A program made the translations under genes and the position numbers. 64,000 bases of DNA. It comes from Streptomyces dengpaensis (GTDB taxonomy: Bacteria; Actinomycetota; Actinomycetes; Streptomycetales; Streptomycetaceae). The stretch lies in the NCBI RefSeq assembly GCF_002946835.1, contig NZ_CP026652.1:7502001-7566000 (forward strand), given 5' to 3'. Numbering within the stretch: the first letter of the stretch is position 1; each line of letters begins with the position of its first letter. The notes under the pieces are model-generated. The model was not told the origin of the DNA and did no database searches. It saw only the letters and a program-made list of their open reading frames with translations. Positions 16,945 through 25,082 of this stretch are shown piece by piece.

Positions 16945-17155
16945 GGTCGGCCTCCTTGGAGTGTTTTCGGCAACAGGTGTCCAGCCGGGCAACAGCGTGG
17001 GGCGGGCGGTCATTCCCGTGCACCACCTGAGATTCCGCGCTCCGGACCAGGCTCCGGGCGGCAGCCACGCTGGTGAAGACCCTCGGCCGGTACGACAATG
17101 GAAAGGGCTACGCAACCTGCCCCCCGACCTCATGGCTGGTGGTGGCCGACGACTG

Positions 17156-17902
17156 ATGAGCGCAGAACGAAGCTGCACGGCTGCTGTACCCAGGGCGCTG
17201 CGAGGGACAGCGGCCGTGGTGTTCGACACCGACGGTGTGATCACGGACTCCGCACGGGTGCACGCCGCCGCGTGGAAGACCGCGTTCGACGCCGTTCTGA
17301 GCCTGCGGGGGCAGCGTTCCTTCGACGCGGAGGGCGAATACCTGCGGTACGTCGACGGCAGGTCACGTCTCGACGGAGCGAGGGTCTTCCTGGAGTCCCG
17401 GGGGCTGCACCCGTCGGAGGCCGACGTCCAGGCCGTCGCCGCGGACAAGGAGCGGCTCTTCACCGAGGCCGTGCGCGATCACGGAATCGATGCCTATCCC
17501 GGTACGGTCCGGCTGCTCGGCGTCCTGCGCTCCGCCGGACTCGCGCTGGCCGCGGCGTCGGCCTCCCGGCACGCCCGCGAACTGCTCGAGCACGCGGGAG
17601 TGCGGGATCTCTTCGACACGCTCGTGGACGGCACCGAAGCCGCCCGTCTGCACCTGCCCGGCAAACCGGATCCGGCCCTGTTCCTGGAGGCGGCCCGCCG
17701 CCTCGGCATCCCCGCCGCACGGGCCGCGGTCGTCGAGGACGCCCTGGCCGGGGTCGAGGCCGGGCGGCGCGGTGGCTTCGCGGTGGTCATCGGCGTGGAC
17801 CGGGCGCACACTCGGGGGACCCGCGCCGGACTCCTCGAGCATGGCGCGGACCTGGTGGTCGACGACCTCGCGGAACTCCTCGCATCGGAGGACCGACGAT
17901 GA
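17156..17902 (+). CDS. Beta-phosphoglucomutase-like HAD hydrolase
   Basis: 248 residues of the HAD superfamily. The catalytic motif FDTDGVITDSARVH has the nucleophile Asp24 and acid/base Asp26, with T between them as in many beta-phosphoglucomutases (D-x-D-G-V-x-x-D). Later motifs are AAASASRHAREL, LPGKPDPALFLEAARRLG and VVEDALAGVEAG. It probably converts beta-glucose 1-phosphate to glucose 6-phosphate. Its stop overlaps the GH65 start by four bases (ATGA), showing translational coupling with the phosphorylase that would supply its substrate. An in-frame ATG at 17132 is a less likely start. Confidence 0.9.
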   Translation: MSAERSCTAAVPRALRGTAAVVFDTDGVITDSARVHAAAWKTAFDAVLSLRGQRSFDAEGEYLRYVDGRSRLDGARVFLESRGLHPSEADVQAVAADKERLFTEAVRDHGIDAYPGTVRLLGVLRSAGLALAAASASRHARELLEHAGVRDLFDTLVDGTEAARLHLPGKPDPALFLEAARRLGIPAARAAVVEDALAGVEAGRRGGFAVVIGVDRAHTRGTRAGLLEHGADLVVDDLAELLASEDRR

Positions 17903-20328
17903 GCGAGTGGATCTGGGAGTACAAGGGATACGACCCGGCACAGGAGCGCCTGCGCGAGACCCTGTGCACGCTCGGGAACGGCTACTTCGCGACCCGCGGC
18001 GCGGCTCCCGAGTGCGCCGCCGACGCCGTCCACTACCCGGGCACGTACGCGGCCGGCATCTACAACCGGCTCACCTCGGACGTGGCCGGACACTGGGTCG
18101 AGAACGAGGACATGGTCAATCTCCCCAACTGGCTGCCGTTGTGGATCCGAACGCCCGCCGGGACGTGGCTCTCGCCCGACACCCACACACTCCTCGACCA
18201 CGAACAGACCCTGGATCTGCACTCCGGCACCCTGGAGCGCACGGTGCGCTACCAGGACGAGGAGGGGCGATGCCTCACCGTGCGCCAGCTCCGCCTGGTC
18301 AGCATGGCCGAACCGCATCTCGCCCTGCTCCGCATCGAGTTGATGCCCGAAGGCTGGTCGGGTCAGGTCGAGGTGGAGTCGGCGCTCGACGGTACGGTCG
18401 CCAACACCGGAGTGGACCGGTACCGCTCGCTGGCCTCCCGGCACCTCACCGATGTCCAGACCGGGTCCTCGGAGGAGGGCACGGTCTGGCTGGGCTGCCG
18501 CACCAGCACGTCCGGCATAAGGGTCGGCCTGGCCGCGCGGACCGTGGTCGACGTTCCGTCGGCCGAAGCCACGACCGTCGAAGAGCGCGCGCGGGTCGCT
18601 CGCGTGCTGCGGATCCCGGTGACCGACGGCCACACGATCACCGTCGACAAGACGATCGCCCTGCACACCTCGCACGACCCGGCGATCAGCGACCCGCTGT
18701 GCGCCGCCGTCGACCGGGTCGGCCGCGCCCGCGACGCCGATGCCCTCCTGGACGCCCACCGCACGGCCTGGCAACAGCTCTGGCGCAACGCCGAGTTGGA
18801 CGTGCCCAACAGTGCGGGTCCGGTGCTGCGCCTGCACCTCTTCCATGTGCTGCAGACGCTGTCGCCGCACACCGCCGACCTGGACGTCGGGGTCCCGGCG
18901 CGCGGCCTGCACGGTGAGGCGTACCGGGGGCACGTCTTCTGGGACGAGCTGTTCGTGCTGCCCTACCTGAACCTGCACTTCCCCGAGGTCTCCCGGGCGC
19001 TGCTCGCACACCGCCACCGCCGCCTGGAGCGGGCCTGCTTCGCCGCCGCGGACGCGGGCCACACCGGCGCCATGTACCCCTGGCAGAGCGGCAGCGACGG
19101 ACGCGAGGAAACCCAGCGACTCCACCTGAACCCGCGCTCGGGGCGCTGGCTGCCCGACCACTCCCGGCTCCAGCACCATGTGGGCCTGGCGATCGCGTAC
19201 AACGTGTGGCAGTACTGCGAGGCGACCGGCGACATGGAGTTCCTGCACGACAAGGGCGCCGAGATGCTGGCGCAGATCGCCCGGTTCTGGGCCGGCATGG
19301 CCACGTACGACGAGACACTGGGCCGCTACCGGATCCGCGGCGTCGTCGGCCCCGACGAGTACCACGATGCCTATCCCGACGCCGAGCGGCCGGGACTCGA
19401 CGACAACGCCTACACGAACGTCACCGCCGCCTGGGTCCTCGCCCGCGCCCTCGACGTACTGCGCGGACTTCCCGAGTACGTCCGCGGCGACCTCTTCGAT
19501 CGCGTCGGCCTGGAACCCTCCGAACTCAACATGTGGGACGACGTCTCCCGCACGCTGCACGTCCCGTTCCACGCCGGTGTCATCAGCCAGTTCGCCGGCT
19601 ACGGCGACCTCGCGGAACTCGACTGGCAGGGCTACCGGGACCAGTACGGCGACATCCGCCGCCTCGACCGGATCCTGGAGGCCGAGGGGGACACCGTCAA
19701 CCGCTACCAGGCGTCCAAGCAGGCCGACGTCCTGATGCTCGGGTACCTCTTCTCGCCCAGCGAACTCCAGGGCCTGTTCCGGCACTTGGGGTACGAACTC
19801 GACGACGACACCTGGCACCGCACCGTCGACTACTACCTGGACCGCACCAGCCACGGGTCCACCCTCAGCAGCCTCGTCCACGGCTGGGTGCTGGCCCGCG
19901 CCCAGCGGGCGCAGGCGTGGGACTTCGTGCAGGAGGCGCTGGCCAGTGACATCGCCGACCTGCAGGGCGGCACCACCGGCGAGGGCATTCACCTGGGCGC
20001 CATGGGGGGCACCCTCGACCTCATACAGCGGGGCCTGACCGGCCTGGAGACCAGGGGCGGCGCGCTGCGGTTCGATCCCGTGCCGCTGCCGGAGATGTCC
20101 GAGTACGGGTTCTCGATCCGCTATCAGGGTCACTGGGGTGTGCAACTGCGTCTGAAGTCCGACCAGTTGCGCATCACCGTGCCCGACTCCGACCGGGACC
20201 CGATCACCGTCGCCTTCGCGGACCGCACAGTGCCGGTGGCTCCGGGGGAATCCTGCACACTGACGCTGACCGAGTCAGGCGTCACCGGCGAACCGCGGCA
20301 TCAGGTGACGCGAGACGACTTCAGGTGA
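17899..20328 (+). CDS. GH65 disaccharide phosphorylase (trehalose/maltose/kojibiose type)
   Basis: 809 residues, normal for glycoside hydrolase family 65. The N-terminal beta-sandwich starts WEYKGYDPAQERLRETL with the family motif LCTLGNGYFATRG. The (alpha/alpha)6 barrel holds HVFWDELFVLPYLN and the catalytic acid Glu487 in VVGPDEYHDAYPD. KQADVLMLGYLFSP and the phosphate-site HGSTLSSLVHGW follow. It should cleave an alpha-linked glucose disaccharide with phosphate, giving beta-glucose 1-phosphate, which the coupled mutase upstream would convert onward. The exact linkage cannot be assigned by eye. No sugar transporter lies next to it. Confidence 0.9.
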   Translation: MSEWIWEYKGYDPAQERLRETLCTLGNGYFATRGAAPECAADAVHYPGTYAAGIYNRLTSDVAGHWVENEDMVNLPNWLPLWIRTPAGTWLSPDTHTLLDHEQTLDLHSGTLERTVRYQDEEGRCLTVRQLRLVSMAEPHLALLRIELMPEGWSGQVEVESALDGTVANTGVDRYRSLASRHLTDVQTGSSEEGTVWLGCRTSTSGIRVGLAARTVVDVPSAEATTVEERARVARVLRIPVTDGHTITVDKTIALHTSHDPAISDPLCAAVDRVGRARDADALLDAHRTAWQQLWRNAELDVPNSAGPVLRLHLFHVLQTLSPHTADLDVGVPARGLHGEAYRGHVFWDELFVLPYLNLHFPEVSRALLAHRHRRLERACFAAADAGHTGAMYPWQSGSDGREETQRLHLNPRSGRWLPDHSRLQHHVGLAIAYNVWQYCEATGDMEFLHDKGAEMLAQIARFWAGMATYDETLGRYRIRGVVGPDEYHDAYPDAERPGLDDNAYTNVTAAWVLARALDVLRGLPEYVRGDLFDRVGLEPSELNMWDDVSRTLHVPFHAGVISQFAGYGDLAELDWQGYRDQYGDIRRLDRILEAEGDTVNRYQASKQADVLMLGYLFSPSELQGLFRHLGYELDDDTWHRTVDYYLDRTSHGSTLSSLVHGWVLARAQRAQAWDFVQEALASDIADLQGGTTGEGIHLGAMGGTLDLIQRGLTGLETRGGALRFDPVPLPEMSEYGFSIRYQGHWGVQLRLKSDQLRITVPDSDRDPITVAFADRTVPVAPGESCTLTLTESGVTGEPRHQVTRDDFR

Positions 20329-20526
20329 CGCGAGGCCCTCGGGGGCACAAACGTGGCATCGCGATGAACGCCGCCGGAACAGCGGCCCGTGCCCGCCGGG
20401 TGACCTCCACCGCCGTACGACGGGGCTTCGCGCCACGCGGAGGACATGATGCGCGCCACGCGTACACATGACCGGAACAGGCCCCACCTCCCTGCGTCCG
20501 GGCCCCGGCCCGCCTACGCTCACCCT

Positions 20527-21267
20527 GTGCTCCGTATCATCGACGCCCGAACGGGCGAACCCACCGACGCCGTCCGCGCCCCTCGGAGCCTGGTCCGTGT
20601 TCACGCACGTGCCTCCGGGTTCGACACCACGGGTCTCCGGGTGATCCTCGTCGCCGACGTCCTCGTCCGGGCCCTGGAGCTCGGTGGCACACCCGTCTGG
20701 GCGACCGTGAGCTCCCGGGCCGGCCTGGCGGAACTCCGGGCGGGTGCCACGGCGCTCGGTGTCCGGCCCTTCGAGGACCACCAACCCGCCGCCACGGGGC
20801 CGGCCGAGGCGCAGACCATCGACGTTTTCGGCCCGCGCGGGGAGGGGACGGGCGACGCGGGCACGGGCGACGTGGGTACGGGCGGTGTGTGCGTCGAGGT
20901 CGCGCCCGTCGAGCCCGGCAGCGGCCCCGTGGATCCCGGCGTCCTGCGCCTGGCCCTCCTCGCGCACCGCAGGGACGAGCCCCTGCGGCTCGACGCGGCC
21001 GTCCTGGCGGATGCCGACGGCACGCTCACACGCTGGCGCGCCGCCGTCGCCGCCTGGGCCACCCGGCCGTCCCGGCCCGTCCCCGACGACGTACGCCAAC
21101 GGCTGCGCGCCGCCTGGGAGGACGACTTGGACGTACCCGGAGTGCTGCGCGTCCTGCGGTGGGTGGAGACATCCGACGTACCGGAGGGCGCCCGCTTCGA
21201 GACGTACGCCTACGCGGACCGTCTCCTCGGGCTCGAACTCACCCGTGACATCGGGGCGTCGCTGTGA
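20527..21267 (+). CDS. CysRS-related protein lacking catalytic motifs
   Basis: 246 residues. Several blocks echo cysteinyl-tRNA synthetase: an opening like LRLYDTxTG (here LRIIDARTGEP), the RVILVADVLVRALELGGTPVWA helix-strand, ALGVRPFEDHQPAAT, PGVLRLALLAHRRDEPLRLDAAV at about 140, TRWRAAVAAW, and AWEDDLDVPGVLRVL at about 199. HIGH, the zinc Cys and KMSKS are not visible; the KMSKS region is a Gly/Thr/Asp repeat (GTGDAGTGDVGTGG). So it looks like an eroded CysRS/MshC relative without synthetase activity. It overlaps the next gene by four bases. The GTG start at 20527 puts the first strand at residue 2. The fold assignment is inference. Confidence 0.6.
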   Translation: MLRIIDARTGEPTDAVRAPRSLVRVHARASGFDTTGLRVILVADVLVRALELGGTPVWATVSSRAGLAELRAGATALGVRPFEDHQPAATGPAEAQTIDVFGPRGEGTGDAGTGDVGTGGVCVEVAPVEPGSGPVDPGVLRLALLAHRRDEPLRLDAAVLADADGTLTRWRAAVAAWATRPSRPVPDDVRQRLRAAWEDDLDVPGVLRVLRWVETSDVPEGARFETYAYADRLLGLELTRDIGASL

Positions 21268-21806
21268 CGGCGCGCGCCGGCGCCGGCCCGCTGCGCCGAC
21301 TCGTCGTCCTGCGGCACGCCAAGTCCGCCTGGGCCGCGGGCGTCGCCGACCACGAGCGCCCGCTCGCGCCGCGCGGCCGTCGCGACGCCCCGGCGGCCGG
21401 GCGCGCCCTCGCCGCGTCCGACTGCCTGCCGGACCTCGCGCTGTGCTCCACCGCCCTGCGCGCCCGCGAGACCTGGGAACTGGCGGCGGAGCAGTGGGGC
21501 ACCCCGCCGCCCGTACGAGTCGACCGGCGGCTGTACGCGGCGGACGTACCGGAGTTGCTGGAGGTCCTGCGCGAAGTCCCGGACCAGGTAGGGACGTTGC
21601 TGCTGATCGGGCACAACCCGGGCCTCGCGGCCCTGGTCCTGGAACTGGCCGGGGACGGCCTCGACGACACGCTGGACCGGGTACGGACGAAGTTCCCGAC
21701 CTCAGCCGTCGCGGTCCTCGCCTGGCACGGCGGCGGGTGGCCGGAACTCGTCGGCGGCACCGCCCTGTTGACGGATGTGATCGTGCCGCGCGGCAAGAAG
21801 AGCTGA
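21264..21806 (+). CDS. SixA-like histidine phosphatase
   Basis: 180 residues of the histidine phosphatase (phosphoglycerate mutase-like) superfamily. The catalytic RHA motif is LVVLRHAKSAW, with HERPLAPRGRRDA after it, LCSTALRARETWE in the middle and the second His in LLLIGHNPGLAALVL. This is the SixA subgroup, which includes phosphohistidine phosphatases. The GTG start overlaps the upstream stop (GTGA), so it is coupled to the CysRS-like gene. Substrate unknown. Confidence 0.88.
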   Translation: MTARAGAGPLRRLVVLRHAKSAWAAGVADHERPLAPRGRRDAPAAGRALAASDCLPDLALCSTALRARETWELAAEQWGTPPPVRVDRRLYAADVPELLEVLREVPDQVGTLLLIGHNPGLAALVLELAGDGLDDTLDRVRTKFPTSAVAVLAWHGGGWPELVGGTALLTDVIVPRGKKS

Positions 21807-21979
21807 GTCCGCTCAGCCACGTGGACCCGGGGTGGTCCGGGACCTGCCCGGTGCGGTCCCGCAGCCGCCGGGGGGGGGTGACCGCGCGGGGGTCGAGGAC
21901 GCCGGCGCGCTGCACGCGCGCGCGGACCGTGCCGGGGTCGGCGTGCTCCACGCGCGCGTGCAGCGCATACGCTGGGCTG

Positions 21980-22606
21980 ATGAAGGACGAGTACCGCACA
22001 GTGGCCCACGCGGGCGTGCACGAGACCGAGGTCAACCGCTCCCGCTTCCTGTGCGCCCTCGCTCCGGCGGCCACCGAGCAGGAGGCCCAGGACTTCATCG
22101 CCGGCGTCCGCAAGGAGCACGCCGACGCCACGCACAACTGCTACGCGTACGTCATCGGCGCCGACGCCGCCGTCCAGAAGGCGAGCGACGACGGCGAACC
22201 GGGCGGCACCGCGGGCGTCCCCATGCTCCAGATGCTGCTGCGCCGCGACATGCGGTACGTCGTCGCCGTCGTCACCCGCTACTACGGCGGGGTCAAGCTG
22301 GGCGCTGGCGGACTGATCAGGGCGTACGGCGGCTCGGTGGGCGAGGCGATCGACGCGCTGGGGACCATCACGCGCCGGAGGTTCCGGCTGGCCACGGTGA
22401 CGGTGGACCACCAGCGGGCAGGCAAGGTGCAGAACGACCTGCGGTCCACCGGGCGCGAAGTGCGTGACGTGCGCTACGGCGAGGAGGTCACCATCGAGAT
22501 CGGGCTGCCGGACGCCGACGTGGAGTCCTTCCGGGCGTGGCTCGCGGACGCGACGGCGGGGACGGCGGGGTTCGAACTCGGTGGAGAGGCGTACGGAGAC
22601 GCCTGA
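21980..22606 (+). CDS. YigZ/IMPACT-family protein
   Basis: 208 residues. The N-terminal UPF0029 domain has EVNRSRFLCALAPA, ATHNCYAYVIG, SDDGEPGGTAGVPMLQML and VVTRYYGGVKLGAGGLIRAYG, the family hallmark; a C-terminal DUF1949-like ferredoxin fold follows. Members are thought to act in translation control, but the bacterial role is not established. The ATG at 21980 is far inside a longer open frame whose front is out of frame with the CysRS-like gene. The preceding 170 bases hold a G9 run at about 21871 but no gene. Confidence 0.88.
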   Translation: MKDEYRTVAHAGVHETEVNRSRFLCALAPAATEQEAQDFIAGVRKEHADATHNCYAYVIGADAAVQKASDDGEPGGTAGVPMLQMLLRRDMRYVVAVVTRYYGGVKLGAGGLIRAYGGSVGEAIDALGTITRRRFRLATVTVDHQRAGKVQNDLRSTGREVRDVRYGEEVTIEIGLPDADVESFRAWLADATAGTAGFELGGEAYGDA

Positions 22607-22720
22607 CGGACCAGCGTCTGACTCGGTTTCCTCACCCATGCTTGCCGGAACTGATCGGTGGGCCTTCTTGAAGTCCAGCCACATGCGCGGCCCTTGGACA
22701 GGCGGTGGAGCACAGCTCTA

Positions 22721-22746
22721 GTGCTGTGACCGCATAGGTTCGCCGG
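22721..22746 (+). repeat. IS630 terminal inverted repeat, left
   Basis: 26 bp, exact reverse complement of 23932-23957. Similarity continues weakly a few bases inward. Confidence 0.93.
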
Positions 22747-22751
22747 TTGGG

Positions 22752-23873
22752 TCAGGCCGCGTCGGCGAGGGCGCGTCCGCCCCAGCGGATGCCTTTCTCG
22801 CTGCGGATGCGGGCGCGTTCTTTGCGTTGGGCGGCCAGGACGTCGGGGTGGCGGGCGTTGGTGTTGCGCCAGCGCAGGTATGCGTGCAGCTCACGGGTCT
22901 GGACTGTGTGGTTCGGATGGTGGGAGTTGGCGAGGGTGAACTGCCGCAGTGGCCCGAAGTGCGCCTCGATCGGGTTGGCCCAGGAGGCGTTGGTCGGGGT
23001 GAAGCACAGCTCGACCTTGTTCTTCTGCGCCCACCGGCGGATCTTCGTGCCCTTGTGCGCGGAGAGGTTGTCCAGGATCACGTAGATCGGGGCGCCGTCC
23101 GGGCGGGCGGCCCGGACGGACTTGAGTGCGGCCAGGCTGTTGGCCGCTCCCTTGCGACGGCGGTTGACGCCCCACAAGGTGTCGTCGCCGATCGAGTAGC
23201 AGCCGTGGAAGTAGGTGACGCCGTGGGTGCGGTGGTAGGTCGCCGGGACTCGGTCGGGGCGGCCCTGCCCGGCCCAGCAGGCTCCCCCGGTGGGGCGGAT
23301 GCCCAGCGGGCCGAACTCGTCAAAAGCGAATACGCGGTCGGGGAAGTTCTCCAGGACGTACTCGATCCGGTCGAGCTTGGCGTCGCGCTCAGGGTCGGTG
23401 GACTCCTTCCAGGTCTTGGTCCGCTGGAAGGTCACGCCGCGGCGGGCGAGCAGGCCGCGTAAGGTCTCGCGGCCGATTCGGATCACCCGGCCGTGGACTT
23501 TGCGCAGGTAGGCGACGAGTTTGCGCAGCGACCAGCGGGTGAAGGGCTGGCCGAGCTTGGCGGGGCGGGTGGTGGCCGTCTGGATGACGAAGTTCTCGTC
23601 GTCAGGGCTGAGCAGGCGGGGACGGCCTCCCGCCCATTGAGGGTCCAGGCAGGCCAGGCCGATCTCGTTGAACCGGTGGATCACATCGCGCACGGTGTCG
23701 TCGTCGGCCTGCACCAGCTGGGCGATCACCGGCACACGGTTCCCGCCGGCCGAGGCCAGCAGCATCATCGCCCGCCGATAGCGCACCGAACTCGTACTGC
23801 CACGGCGCACGATCTGCTGCAGACGCCGCCCCTCCTGGTCGGTCAGTCTGCGCACACGGACAGGCTCAGCCAC
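22752..23873 (-). CDS. IS630-family DDE transposase
   Basis: 373 residues. A helix-turn-helix N-terminus (RLTDQEGRRLQQIVRRG through DDDTVRDVIHRFNEIGLACL) is followed by the DDE catalytic core: VFAFDEFGPLG (first Asp), IYVILDNLSAHKG (second Asp) and NASWANPIEAHFGPL (Glu). All three acidic residues are present and no stop or frameshift is seen, so it may be active. The GTG at 23873 with GGAGG just upstream fits the family N-terminus; longer frames run into the inverted repeat. Confidence 0.93.
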   Translation of the reverse strand: MAEPVRVRRLTDQEGRRLQQIVRRGSTSSVRYRRAMMLLASAGGNRVPVIAQLVQADDDTVRDVIHRFNEIGLACLDPQWAGGRPRLLSPDDENFVIQTATTRPAKLGQPFTRWSLRKLVAYLRKVHGRVIRIGRETLRGLLARRGVTFQRTKTWKESTDPERDAKLDRIEYVLENFPDRVFAFDEFGPLGIRPTGGACWAGQGRPDRVPATYHRTHGVTYFHGCYSIGDDTLWGVNRRRKGAANSLAALKSVRAARPDGAPIYVILDNLSAHKGTKIRRWAQKNKVELCFTPTNASWANPIEAHFGPLRQFTLANSHHPNHTVQTRELHAYLRWRNTNARHPDVLAAQRKERARIRSEKGIRWGGRALADAA

Positions 23874-23931
23874 CACGCCTCCAGCGATCAGATCGGATGT
23901 CACCGCACATCCAACCGCCACGACCACCAAC

Positions 23932-23957
23932 CCGGCGAACCTATGCGGTCACAGCAC
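23932..23957 (-). repeat. IS630 terminal inverted repeat, right
   Basis: 26 bp, exact reverse complement of 22721-22746, followed by TA. Confidence 0.93.
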
Positions 23958-24137
23958 TAGCGGAAGCGGCTGGAAACTCAAGGCGGCCCGCCCACCCGGA
24001 CTGCTGACTCCGCGGTCGCTGAAGCGTGTCGGCGGTCTGGAAGGGATCCTGGCTACTCAACGTGACGCTCCGGCGCGCGACACCGTTGGCACCCCCTTAC
24101 GTTGGGAGGGCAGGCGAGTCCACCCCGAGGAGGAGTC

Positions 24138-24317
24138 ATGGCCAGCAAGGGCCGCCAGGACAAGATCAAGGGCAAGGCGAAGGAGATGACCGGCAAGGTC
24201 ACAGGTGATCGCGGGATGGAGGTCGAGGGCAAGCTCGACCAGGCCCGCGGTGTAGCCAAGAAGGCCGGCGAACGCCTTAAGGACACCGCTCGCTCCGCGA
24301 AGCGCGATCACAGCTGA
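24138..24317 (+). CDS. CsbD-family stress protein
   Basis: 59 residues, Lys/Gly/Ala-rich and strongly amphipathic: GRQDKIKGKAKEMTGKVTGD and GKLDQARGVAKKAGERLKD repeat the CsbD pattern. In other bacteria such proteins are general stress proteins of unknown mechanism. GAGGAG lies seven bases before the ATG. A strong terminator follows. Confidence 0.9.
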   Translation: MASKGRQDKIKGKAKEMTGKVTGDRGMEVEGKLDQARGVAKKAGERLKDTARSAKRDHS

Positions 24318-24324
24318 GCATGCG

Positions 24325-24361
24325 CGAGGAGGGGCTCCCGGTCACGGGACCCCTCCTCGCT
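24325..24361 (+). terminator. Strong terminator after the CsbD gene
   Basis: An outer 11-bp stem, GCGAGGAGGGG (24325-24335) with CCCCTCCTCGC (24351-24361), stacks on an inner TCCCG/CGGGA stem with a GTCA loop. Confidence 0.88.
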
Positions 24362-24601
24362 GCCCGTCGGCAAGCGGGCCGGGGCTCGGGGGACCTCCGC
24401 ATCCTGAGGCGGAGACGCCGTGCAGTCCGAGTGCCCTGCTGCGAAGGGTCGAACCGGACGCGGCGGAGTGCGGACCGGTAGCCGGACGACCCCAGGCTCG
24501 GCTGCATGAGGGAACCGAGGGTGTGGAAGCCGCTTGAGTGCTGTTCCTTGGTGTACCGCTGGTTCCTCATCGGGTTACGGCACTGGTGCGGAGGCGGGTG
24601 G

Positions 24602-24838
24602 ATGGCCGGACGAGCGTGCGGCATGGCCGTCGCCGCTGTCCTGGCTGCCGCTGTCAGTGCGTGCGGCACCGTATCGGAACGGCGTGACGAGGTACGCGAT
24701 GCCGCAGCCAGGGCTCACCGGAATCGAAGCCGGTTGGAGCCGCCCACGACGCCACCGGCGTCGAAGGCTGGTACGACACCGCCCGCGAGTAGCCGGTCGA
24801 GGGGGTCGTCGCGATCCTGTGGCCGCTCACCGTGCTGA
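24602..24838 (+). pseudogene. Broken small lipoprotein gene
   Basis: An ATG with GGAGG about ten bases upstream opens a clear lipoprotein signal peptide, MAGRACGMAVAAVLAAAVSAC, followed by GTVSERRDEV. This resembles a small actinobacterial lipoprotein family beginning CGTVSERRD. After about 40 residues coding character is lost, and a short sensible stretch (DATGVEGWYDTARE, from 24748) appears in another frame before a stop. The gene seems truncated and frameshifted. The rest of the space up to sbcD holds no gene I can support. Confidence 0.4.
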
Positions 24839-24907
24839 TGCCGGGCCCGGGCCTTGTCGCTGTGGCTGGGGTCACACCACCATCCGGATCGCTGCGGACA
24901 TCTACGT

Positions 24908-24944
24908 ACATCGATGTGCATTTATGGCCATCTGGTGCCAGATG
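24908..24944. other. Cluster of perfect palindromes upstream of sbcD
   Basis: ACATCGATGT (24908-24917) and CATCTGG-tg-CCAGATG (24929-24944) are perfect inverted repeats in a locally A/T-rich patch about 140 bp before sbcD. The smaller TACGTA (24903-24908) abuts them. They could be operators or a remnant of transferred DNA. Confidence 0.45.
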
Positions 24945-25082
24945 CCGGTGGCACACTTAGGTCCGTGATGGACCAGGTGCCGACAGGCGTTAGCGTGACT
25001 GGTGCTGACAGCGAGGACCGTGCTGGTCCGGTGCCGGGTCCAGGGGCGGAGTAAGGGGAAACATGCAGGTCGGAGTGGCGTC

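Larger units (their letters stand above)
22721..23957. mobile_element. IS630-family insertion sequence, complete
   Basis: 1237 bp bounded by perfect 26-bp terminal inverted repeats that begin GTGCTGTGACC and end GGTCACAGCAC. The dinucleotide TA sits immediately outside both ends (22719-22720, 23958-23959), the target duplication typical of IS630/Tc1 elements. It carries one transposase gene on the minus strand. It sits between YigZ and CsbD and does not visibly split either gene. Confidence 0.93.

Noticed and set aside
17494..20145. An 883-codon open frame antisense to GH65
   Set aside because: The GH65 frame has all catalytic motifs and right length; the antisense product has no recognisable domain.
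22474..22713. A possible second transposase fragment left of the IS630 element
   Set aside because: The minus-strand frame has no recognisable transposase motif and overlaps the end of yigZ.
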